The notes beneath the pieces were generated by a model. It was not told where the DNA came from, made no database searches, and worked only from the letters and a program-made list of their open reading frames with translations. The translations under genes and the position numbers were made by a program. 24,640 nt of DNA from Mnemiopsis leidyi (lineage: Eukaryota; Ctenophora; Tentaculata; Lobata; Bolinopsidae), in the NCBI GenBank assembly GCA_000226015.1, contig JH154538.1, positions 2,351-26,990 on the forward strand, in the 5' to 3' direction. Shown one piece after another: positions 7,987 to 19,800 of the stretch; the first letter of the stretch is position 1; each line of letters starts with the position of its first letter.

Positions 7987-10900
7987 GTAAGTAAAGTGAT
8001 GCACTGAATCAGCGGATTATTGGTGCTCTGTGACTTGAGTCACTAATTCTGAAGTGAGCTTGTTCAGTTATTTGACCAGAATATAGCTGGGTATTTAGGG
8101 ATTGATTTGCCCCCCGTAAAAGCGGTAAATATCGAAAGGTAGACAAGGTAACCTCTCCCAGGGTAGCTGTTGCGAAGCAGACCGCTAAGTCGAAGAACCT
8201 GGCGTTGCAGAGAAAGCTGGCGAAGTCTAAGTGGAGTAAGGAGGAGGATAGTTTGTTGAAATATCTGGCTGAGAAGGAGAACGGGACCAAGAATTGGCGG
8301 GAGATTGCGCTCCACATTCCTGGAAGAACTGCCATCGACTGTCTTCATAGGTAACCACTTCGTTAGAGACCTGTCTGACGTTATTTAGCAGCGATAAAAT
8401 ACAACTTTTCTAGTTTTATAATTGTAATGATGTAAATTAAAAATTATTATACGATTCTCCCAAAATCAGATGGCAAAAAGTGGTGAACCCGTCTCTGGTG
8501 AAAGGACCGTGGACAAAGGAAGAAGACGAGCAAGTTCGGGATCTCGTTAAGAAGTACGGTCCCAAGAGATGGTCAATGATAGCTAAACACCTCAACGGTA
8601 GAATCGGCAAGCAGTGCAGGGAAAGGTTTGTGATGTTGATTTTTCATTTTATCAGTCTATTCATTCCAAGCTTCAATTTATAGCGACCTCTACAAGCATA
8701 AGGCCCTACTACAGGTAATTTAATAGTACAAATCGAACAGGTGGCACAACCATCTGAACCCTGAGATAAACAAGAATCCTTGGTCGGAGGAGGAAGACAG
8801 GAAGATTGTGGAAGCTCACCAGAGACTCGGAAACAAGTGGGCGGAAATAGCTAAACTTCTTCCTGGCAGGTTTGTGCCTGTTTGTTAGTTTGTCCATTTC
8901 TTATTTCGTTAGTTTGTCTCTTTATCAGTTGGTCTGTAAGTTATTCTATCAGTTTGTCTGTTAGTCATTTTGTTATTTTGTCTGCTTCTAAGTTACTCTG
9001 AGTTAGGTATCTTTGTAAGATTGCTCTTCTCATCTGGGCCGGGAATTCTAGAGTTTGTCGGCTGTTTCCCAGCTCTAAGGATGATAAAATCAAGAGTTAA
9101 ATTTAGTGCAGGTATCTATATTTAGTGATAATTTTACTGACCGTGAAGTGTGAAGTGTAACAGTGTAAGGCTATTTCATTTTTCGGGACCTTTGTACTGA
9201 TAAGTCCGGAAGTGGCAAGGATTTAGCTCACTTTCAGTCCACCAAAGTGTTACAAAAGTGATAATGACGAGCTGTCTTTGCTTGCCTTTAAGTAGTTGTG
9301 GTTACCCGCACGATCGAGTACTCTGCATTAGTCCGCGACCTGTGTTTTACAGAGAGAAGTAGTATTATCTTATTATGTTGCACCACCGCCTCCCCTAAAA
9401 TTAACGATTCACTCATTCCCACAAAAACCACTAAAGTGGCTGGAGCTGCACAGTGCAGTACAGGGCTAGTTGTGAAGCAAGGAGCCACGTGATAACCACA
9501 GGTGTGTTCTTATTGGTCTAGATTGGTCACATGTTATGTGTGTATAGGGATGTCCCGATCTTCTTCACAGAACTGTAAATCATGCAGCTGAAACATGTCC
9601 CAAATGGTGAACAAATTTTCCTCCAAAAAACTTCAGTTAGTGTACGTGGTTAAAATTGGTATTAAAATTGGTATATTTGAAGTTTTAGTAATTTCTGTCT
9701 GTCGGTCAATATAGGCAGCACAGCTGCTTCTCCGGATGACGGGATATGCCCTGCAGCCTAGTGGCGTGGGTAGATTTGACAAATCCAGCTGTAAATCCGG
9801 TCTGGGGCGGCTGATCTGTTTATTTTAACGCAGACTACCTGCGACTTAATGGACAATCGGAGGTGGCATCATGTGCTAATCAGCCCTAGGCATCTCGCGT
9901 CATGTGTCAATCTGTCATCATCTTCTCTGCAACGTGGGACTGAGGTAAAATAGAATATTCGGCAGCATGATCACAGTTCTTTTTGAGAGCTCATCACGTG
10001 ACACCTTCCCATTTTCGTGACTCGGGTCTCGGTATTCATGCTGGATCTGTAACGCTGTCAGGGGTATTGGGTATGTGGGGCACGGGGGCCATGGAATCAT
10101 GTAAGTTTCTGCTAATGCTTGTCAAGAGAACACAGCTTCGTCATTTCATCCCCCAACTAGAGGATATGGGTGGGACCACTCGAAAGTTGGTTGGTACGGT
10201 AAATTGATCCTTGATTGGATTTTCTGCGGTTGTTAACTCAGGATATGGAGGCTAAACAATGTGACCTGGAGCAGACACATTGCCTCTGAATTAGAGACAA
10301 GGAGAGAGAGAGGAAAAGAGAGTGTTGATTTCATCTTGATAAAATATTTCCATTGTCTGTATCTCTGATTGGTTTGAGCCAATCCATTAACGATGATAAA
10401 AGTTTGGTCCTATTAAAGATACATCTCACTGGATAGCTTTAAGTTGACCACCTCATGTCACATGTTTCAAATAGCTTCTTTGTCTCAAAGTTAGCAAGTC
10501 GAATCCCAAATTTAGAAGACATCTCGGAGATAATTTCTATCAAGCTTAAAATCAAAAGTTGCACATAGTCTATTATCTACACCTCACTGCTCATGCACCC
10601 TTAGTCCACTCCTTGTCACGCCAAATTATCTCGTCATCACACTGAGGACCCCCTGGATCAAAACAAAATTCCATACCAAATATTTGCTGCTCCTCGCATG
10701 CTTTCCCTGATTCAAACCAACCAATAAAAAAGCGCCCTTGACACGATCATCCAATCAGAAGACCGAACTTAGATCACGTGTTTGGAGTGTTGCAAGCTGG
10801 TTAATTGTAGCGGAGTACTTGAGGTAATTGTATCAAGTGTTGAGATACTGTGTGACCAAACGAAGGGTACTTGTGACCCTGACCTCTCCCACGGGACAGA

Positions 10901-13900
10901 GACTGGGGTGTCAAAATTTCAGCTCCTCTTAGAGGGGCCCGGCGTGTACTTGTAGTACTCTCATTAATTGCTAGTCAAGTTCTAATGGATTGCGTAAGTG
11001 TGGTTCTTGAGAAGCTTCAAAGAGGGTTCCGAATTCCTTGGGAATGTCCAGTCTTTGGCAAAAAGAATGTCTGGTATTTGTACATTATATTAATGAAGAT
11101 CAACTGAAACAGACCTACAATGTTTGATGTCTGTTTGCCAATAATTCCGGCAGAATCGTGAAATGAATGATCCAGAAAGTAGCCATTTTGAATAGCAAGA
11201 TTCGCCTCCCCCAAATAAGAAGTTGAATAATATGGAACTATCTGCGCAATGAGGTAATGGTTTGGCAAGAGTGATACTTTGCAAATTCAAATGTTAACTT
11301 GATACTTCTAACACTGGATTGTGAAGTGTTAGGTACACACTTCTCCTGCTACCTACTCAGTAAAAACATGGTGGGTGGGGAGACATGACATCACTGTGTT
11401 AACTCTTTACCTTGTAATCTTTCTAGACACGTAAAACAAATACAACACGTGACTCGGAACCGATAACCCCAGCAGAATTTCCCAGCCTCCTCAATCAGCT
11501 GGATTCCCAGAACTGGAGCAATAAATAATTATCTCCTCAATTACTTCTGATCGGCCCTTGATTACAACGCTGTTGATCAAGGTTCCCAGGCTCCAAATTG
11601 CTTCATGCTCTCAATCTAGAGTAGTTGCTAATTGTCATGTGTCCCGTTATGTTTTATATTCATGAGTCCTGGTGACCTGATCAGTGAGAAAACTTGGCAG
11701 ATTCTGTCTGTTTACTCTAATTTGGTAGCATGATCGGAAAACCTCAATTTCAAACCAATTTAGGGAGCGATGTAACCGTTTGCTTGGCTGCGTATCAAAT
11801 GATTTAAACGTAATGAGTTTCCAACTTTACGGTTTTACGATAGTACGATCCCAATTTGGAGCAGACACGGTCAATGTTTGTAGAAAAGTGGGATGTGTCC
11901 CTCCCTCAAAGGTAAAGTGTCCTGAACTCTAATGGGAACTGTCCGCACGGGTTTATTACTTGCTAAACTGCCAATGTTAAGCAACTTTATTGGGTGAATT
12001 ACCTCTAGACACGTCCTTAACTTGAAAAGGAAAGACAGACTTTGGTTAAGCATCCTAGGCAAAGTGAAAATGAAGTAGCAACAGATAATTAGTATACATA
12101 TCTACTAAATTTTAATACTTTATCGGGGCATAATGAAAATATTATCAACAGTAAAATAATTTTTCCAAACGTACGTTTCAATAATTTTTGTTTATTTCAG
12201 AACAGACAACGCTATTAAGAATCACTGGAACAGTACAGTAAAGAAAAGGCTCGGAAAAGAGAACGTAAATCATATGGTTAGTGCTTATGTTCCTGCAACA
12301 TTTCTTGGTTCTTGCATACTGGGATATCTATTTCAGGAATTCAGGAAGCAAAAATTCTGCTGCTATTTTGGTGCATGGTAAATGACTATTAAGTCGGGAT
12401 TTTTTGTGGAAGTGAGCTCGTTCATTACAGATATTTTCAAGTTCAATTCACGGTGAGCGTTGTTGGCCCCAACATGCACCCCACCCCTTGGTTTCACCAC
12501 TTTTTGCACCTCTGCACAGACCTGCCCTGGTCCTTGCGACCAGCTGCATAGATCTCTATCTCCCATAGGTCAGCTGCTGTCACGTGATTGGAATACGGCA
12601 ATCTGATTGGCCGTCTTATTTGACTTTTTCGCTTGTCAAGCTCCGCACGTTCCAAACAATCGGCCCGTGCCTAGTTTAGTTCACGGTAACGTGATGTCAG
12701 TTCTGTGTTCTCATTGGCTAAGAAGAGGCTGTTTTCGACATTTATTGGTCGTGTACATCTCGATTCAGGGACAGCTTTTGACATGTTTTACGATTCTAGA
12801 AGGGTTCAAAAAGTTTTTGGAAGCAAATTTGGCGAGATTTCTCGAAAGCATCAATGAAAACGTAGAGTTTATATTTTACGCTTGCATATGCTCCCGAATT
12901 CACATAGATCTATTCACGTTGCATAGCGTAAAGAAAATTCTAAATATTCCGTCAATTTTTCCTAATGCGCCTGCGATTCCTGGAAGAATATTTAGGGCAA
13001 AAATGTTTAAACTCAAATTTCCACATGCATTCTTAACACACCCAACTTCAGAGCGGGATGAGAAGTGCCACTAAGAAGACAACTCCATCATCTTACCCAC
13101 AGGTATGTGACATTCCTCTTTTGTTTTTGAGAAATATTTCGGTTTTGAGAAAATGATTATAATCCTTAGCTTCGCAACTTGGATTATAGAAAAGTATTTT
13201 GATAATTCGTAAAAACATGATGTAAAATGTACCTAGCAGGCGTCGTTTGTTGAATTAGCAAAGCACTTAGCAATATCTAAGTGGGTCGAGATTGAGGGTA
13301 TAGGTAGTGGCAAGTCAAATCTAATGATTCCCATCTCGGAGTAACTCTAGATCACTCTTTACCACGTGACATAATCTCTGTCTTCTGATTGGCTCCCTGG
13401 CCAGATCCAGGGCACCCTTAGTCCAGATTTGAGAAGTTTATGGCGGGAAAGGCATGCCCGAGCTAAAATATGTTATGTATAACTCCAGGTACATAGCTAT
13501 CCAGTCATTTCGGAGCCACCTTGTTACCAATGAGCTGTGACTCCAGGTCAACCCAGCCAATATGAGCCAATAACTCACACACTCTCCGACCAATCTCCCG
13601 CACTTCTCAATGTGACGAACTTCAAACTATCGGTTGTCGATTGTTTTGAAATTTGATGTAATCCCATCAAGGGTCCGCGCTAACTGGTGTGTATTTGATT
13701 AGGGTGGTCCTGCAGTGTCAGCGTGCCTTGTCGGCCTCCACACACAGTAATTGCACCACAATTTCGGCACCAGATCAGCTCCCCCCTTCTAGATGGTTGT
13801 TCTTCTGTCCGCGTGAGTTGTGGTGCAGTCTGCTCACAGCACCTCAGAGGCGCTAATCGATTTGATTTTCCCGCGGTCCTCCCCATGCTCAATCTCAAAA

Positions 13901-16844
13901 CATGGCGCCTTGTCATGAGCGGGACGTTCGTCTGTCGGAACTTTTGGACTTGGCATTTTTGTGATGTGTTCAGATGAGGGGGAGTAGTTTGTGCAATGGG
14001 AGAGGATAGAATAATGATGAAATTGTAAATATTGTACATCGGGATAATTAATTTTCAATGAAATTTAATCAAGAAGATCGTTTCATCAAATGTTTGTATA
14101 ATGTTTTTCGGCGTAATCTGATTTACTCATAATTGAGCTGGGAATATATAAGTTGGTATTACAAAAGTGAAACAATTGTAACATTAACATTCCTTCAGAG
14201 GGTTACACATGACATAAACGCTATGAAGATGCGACAGAGGCAGGTCAGTCACTACTCTAAATCACGATCATTTCATGTTAACTTCTAATTGGGCCTTTAA
14301 TTTTCCTTTTCGAAACTTTAAACTCAATACTAAATGTTACGCTGATTTGCGCGAAATTCGATTTTGAAATCATTAGCACCTCACGCTTGAAGCATTTGAA
14401 AAATCCTACGGAATTTATTGAGATCATTAAAGGAGCCATGATGGTTTTGGAAGGTTCTAAGAGTTCAAATAACCATGTTTGAACCGTAGTGTGGAAGTGC
14501 GAAAATCTTATTAATGTCATCCAGATATGTGTCAGATCTCAAATGTAAGAAATGCCGACTTTGCACGTGCAACTAGAACTGTCAGCTTGAATCTTAATTA
14601 GTTCTTAATTCTAATTCCGAAAACAATTGTCCTCCTGCAGTAGGCTGATTATTGCTACTTTAATCTAACCTCAAGCTGAAGTGCTCCTTGCTTGGCACAA
14701 GCAGAGTCTCATGTGTTTGTCCAGGTCAAGCTGGATCATAGCTCAAACATCCTCAAATCCTTGCTTAAATCCTTGCTTGTTAAACGAGGCAAGGTTTTTT
14801 TCTGGCCCGCTTTGAGCTTTCCAAATCGGTGTGTTTAGAAAAAGTGTTTTAAACAGCAGATCTATAAAACATAAGGCTAAGTACGATGAGCAGCATGTTA
14901 AATAGATAAAGTCTCCATTAATAATACTAAAAACTAATGTGTTTACTCCAGTACTACTTTATTAAAAGGTCTCCTTGTTAAGAAGCAAGTATGATAATGT
15001 GAAAGTGTGGCACTAAACAGCTCGTGTGCTCTGCTTGATTATCTAAACCCAAAATCTTTAGATACCAACGACCTACATGTTTGTAGCGTGCAACTTATCG
15101 TACACTGGACTTTTATCTGAAATTAAACCATATCTTCGAACCTAAACTTTCAATAGAAAATAGGAATCGTTAGAAAAAATATCAACAGATAATGATATAA
15201 AAATAATTATGATAATGATGCTAATGCCTGATAGTAATGATAATCTATATTAAGTGGCTTATGAAAACTAACAAGATCTGTGTTTCAGATGGAACTACAA
15301 AACCAGAGACTCCACCACCACCACCAACACAACCTACACCAGCAAGTCAACCGGCAATGCAGACATCCTCAGAACAACAAGCCTTTACACAGGTTAACTA
15401 TAACTTCTTAGTTTACAAATTTATTCCTTTTAACTGGGCACTTGCACTTAGATTGATCTGGTTTTATACAGCCCCCAGACTTAAACCTAAACTTGGCAAT
15501 TTAGACTTAGTTTTTAACTTAAAAACTTGAATTTGAGTCGAACGGAGTCAAATTCCTGCTCCATTCCCTGCGGCACCTAACACTCCCCTACCTACAGATC
15601 TATGGAGGGCGGTATGACACAAGACTTAGCTCCAGGTTCCGTGTCTCCAAACACCGTGGGAAGAGTGTCTCCTAATATGGGTGTTCTAGTTAGAGGTAAC
15701 TACAACTTTATATTTCATCTATCTGATAAAATAGTTAGTTAGAATGTTAGAATGTTAACAAACTAACTAGCTAAGTGTTTTGTTAGATTGTTAACTAACT
15801 CAACAAGAATCACACAAGTACGTGATTCCCACTTCCCCAGGAAGCAGGGAGGAATGTGTGCCACACTGCAGACAAGAGACAGTTGTAACTACAAAACCAC
15901 GTACCACACCCACCCTCTCCGACAGTGGCTATGTTGAGTCTCACACTCCTGATAATGCCATGTGTACGTTACTTTTCTCTTTCTCTTTTTTATACGGAAG
16001 AAAGTTTTTAGTTCAAGCTAAGGTGGCTTGTGAAAAAATCGCGACATGATGCTTGCCCTTTAGTAAAGAATCTCTAAACATTTTCCTTAAACTTGTAAAA
16101 GTTATTTAAAGTCCCTACTCTTCTCTACAACTTAACCCTAACTTACTCCCCCCTGCAGTAGCTCCGTTCCACCCAGTAGGACACTCTACCCCCGTCAGAA
16201 GATACCCCAACAACTCCGGCATCACCTACCTCTCTCCCATCAACATCTCCACCGACATGTCTCACGATAGCACCTTCTTCGAGGATGTGAGTGTTTGAAA
16301 TTGTAGCCGTTACAGGAAAAGTTTTGTTCAACATCTTAAATCGAAAATTACACCTATACTACAATTTCATAGATCTAAGGCTCTAATAACAGATCTTCTT
16401 ATCACAACACATCATCCTGAAGCTCCAAAGTGTTCCTCATCTAACACAGTCTAACACATTTTAACACATTTTAACACATTTTAACACATGTTAACACATG
16501 TTAACACATTCTAACACATTTTAACACATTTTAACACATGTTAACACATTTTAACACATTTTAACACATGTTAACACATTCTAACACATTTTAACACATG
16601 TTAACACAGTCTAACACATTTTAACACATGATCTCCTCTCTCTCCAGGTTGACATGGCAGTGAACGTTACTCCCGGAAGAAGTGTATTGTCTCACAACAG
16701 CAGCATGATGAGCAAACACAACACGACATGTCACAACACGATTGTTAACAACACTAGTGTTGTTAACACCTCAGTTAACAACACTGTTACTAACACCAGT
16801 GTCCACAATAACAACACGAACACTTACAACTCTCTACCCGTACC

Positions 16845-16875
<31 letters not shown>

Positions 16876-19800
16876 GTCTGCTCCAACTCCCGGCTTGACA
16901 AGATAAAGGTTTGTGTTTTGTCTAAGTCCTTTTTAGGATGCGCTCTTTCGCTAAAGCTTGTCGACTAGTATTGTAGGTCTACATTGGATATATTGATAAT
17001 GCAGATCAGGTTTTAAAAATGCTTATTGAAAAGTTCTTATCTTTTAATTTTAATTTGAATTTGAATCTATTTGTGTAGGTATCAACAACGAAGAAAGGGG
17101 ACAAAGAAGATCCGTTCGGAGTGTTCAACTTTACATCGCCCTCAATGAGAAGAGCCGGGGAGGAATCTTCTTCTGACGGTGAGTTTTCATTTATCCATTT
17201 AGTTAATAGCTAGTTTAGATAATTGACACAGAGCATCCTCTATCTCCTTATCTTTTAGACCGTTCAAACTCTATAACTAGTGACTCTTTTATTAAATATC
17301 TTAGCTCTTCTCAAAAAGCAAAACCTGGATCCTTGAATGCCTCAGTTAGACTTTCCCAAATCGTCCTCTTCTGTTTGCTTGCATGTTCCCCACTAAAAAT
17401 GACAGTTAAAAACTACCGTTAATCCTACACAACGGTCCCGACAATCTAGGTAGTTAGTAACCATGAACTCAACCTCAAAATTCTGTCAGTTTTCTCAAAA
17501 ACGGTTTTCAGTTTGTCATTTTCACCGGAAATTTCGATCTGAAACCCTGAATCTCTAAAATTAGAACAATTTCTGAGTTTTACCCGTCCCCTACAGTCGA
17601 TAGTAACTCGTGTCAGGCACGCGACTGACAGATGGACATTGTTATATAGCACTAAGTTGACAGTATAACAGGCTAGGGAGTCTGCAACCTTCACTACCAC
17701 TGTGATTGATTGAGGGCCCTAAGCAGGGTTATTTAAACTCTGAATTTTGTAGACGCGTGCCGCAGCTCTCAAAAAATGTAAACCGTTTAAATATTTGTCA
17801 TTTTCTTCTGCTAAGTTTAGGAAACGTGAAAGAGACGTGACGGCTTCTAGATTGCTTTACTGATTGGTTAATCACGTTTAGCAATTAGGCACTGACGTTA
17901 TTTCTAAGCGGGGAAGATACTGTTTACTGCTCTGCCTGGACCTGTTGAAACTTATTCAAAATCCTCTAGAATTTCCTCAAAACTTAACTTTTGTTATATG
18001 GAGCACCCACGACAAACGATCTAGTCTTCATTAATGACTTCATATGAATTGCAGATTGAGCATGATTTGTTATGACTAAAAAACATAAAAGAGGCTTGGT
18101 CAAACCACCTCCCTAAACTGAATAACAAACAATATTGATTAAACCAGGTCTCTGTGTCTCGTTTTCACGGGAAATCCTAGCATTGGCACGTGAGAATTTC
18201 ATAAAAACGCATTGTTTGTCTAATCTAGGGGGACATTTTTTTACAATACTTGACAATACTCGCCCAAGTTAAGTCTCTAAACTGACCATCTTTTCATGTT
18301 CTGACAAATAATTCACAATAGTACGACCTACTCCCTTTCTGAACTTTGATCGCATGGCTGGACTGAAGTATTGAAAAGGTCTTAAAAACTAATGATTTTC
18401 CCGCTTAAAGCTTCGCAATTGTCTTGCAAATTACACTAAAGGCAGGCCCCGATTATTAGTTGCCTGGTAACGTCTAATTTGGCATTATTAGTTCCTTCGA
18501 TACGCGGCATACAGGAGTATTTCTATCTATGCTAAGTGTTCTATTTTCCCTCCACAATTTCCTTCCTCACATTCCACATTTGACGTGTGTTGCATGGTAA
18601 CTAGAAATTTAGATGGCCCTTAAATTTAATATAATATTGCGATGTAATGGGAGGATTCGAGTTTTCCCGCCCCACTGCCAAGACTAAGACCTGGCTGGGT
18701 CACGTCACAACATATACAAGTTGCAGTGTTTGAGTTTATGTCAAAGTTAAAAGAAGAGGGATCTAGAGATAATTTCTGAAAATTTTCTTTATTTTTTTTG
18801 ACGGGACCGTTAGAAAATTGTCGGGAGGAAGCCAAATTTAAACACATTGTGCAATGTAGTCTAACCAACGTGACCTATGTGTAACAATACTTGAGTGTGT
18901 TGTTTCTCCTGACGAAGATAAGAATGTAAACAATTGTTGATGAATAGGAGGACAATGAGTTACCTGACCATTATGTGAAGTCATGTGACTTGTCACCCTT
19001 TGTAAAAACTTCTGCAAAAGGCTACGGATAACTTGCGACAATGATCTGGGGAATTGTAATGACCATGGCAAATTGTTATGGTACGACCTGACTCCTTTCT
19101 ATTCAATCATTAGCTTTTGAGGTTTTTTTGAAGTTTTTATATTGGTCCGGGTCACCTACTTTAAGTGCAATGCAATAAACAATTTCTTTCAGTACAGCCA
19201 CAGCAAAGGGACGACATTCATTTTTCTTAAAAATCAGACTCCAAAATTTAAGGAACGACCTTATTTTGTACGCACGACTTACCCAAACAAAATCTAATCC
19301 TTCTAAACCTCCTAAACTCGAATCCTTTTCAGAAGACTCCAGTTCAGAATCTGAATCTGAACCAGAAGAACCTCACACTCCAAAAGTAAACACCGCCAAC
19401 TGTCCGTGCCCGCCCAAGAACACGTGCAATAGTGCCCAACAACAATCCCTTCAGACGACTCCCAAACAAGAACAGCTCACTCCCAAACACAAGATTAAAG
19501 TCTCTCCATCTGTCTTCATTAGCCCTAATCCTGGAAACTCGGGGATTCCCAACCACCGCCTCGGATACAGTCCTTCAGATGTGAGTCTTGCTGAGTGCTG
19601 AATTTTTCTTGGAATTTTGTAGCTGGGAAATTTGGGGTTGAGTAACTAAAGTGGAGTACATTCCTTTAACTTAAAGTATTTTCATGAACGTGAACTAAAC
19701 TTAAATCACTACTATGGCCTGTAGCAAATCAGCAAAACGCAAATTTAGGCAATAATTAAAGTCGGGATAAATATTAGTATGTTGGTAGCGACTCCTAGTT

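Noticed and set aside
8009-8348. Two minus-strand frames of 94-108 codons
   Set aside because: They are antisense to MYB exon 2, whose R1 repeat is clearly the coding sequence.
12607-13074. 155-codon frame, the longest in the window, as a separate gene
   Set aside because: No recognisable domain, lies within MYB introns, and overlaps exon 6 in another frame. Its composition looks like translated intron.
13680-14058. Overlapping frames on both strands in MYB intron 6
   Set aside because: Three mutually overlapping frames of similar length with no motif and no splice context. Best explained as chance in a GC-richer patch.
16143-16334. Minus-strand frame opposite MYB exon 11
   Set aside because: Shadow of exon 11; the + strand reading joins neighbouring exons in phase.
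16441-16630. CRISPR-like array
   Set aside because: 10-bp tandem units without spacers inside an animal gene intron; it is a minisatellite.
19344-19556. Minus-strand frame opposite MYB exon 14
   Set aside because: Shadow produced by the repetitive Ser/Glu and Thr-Pro codons of exon 14.
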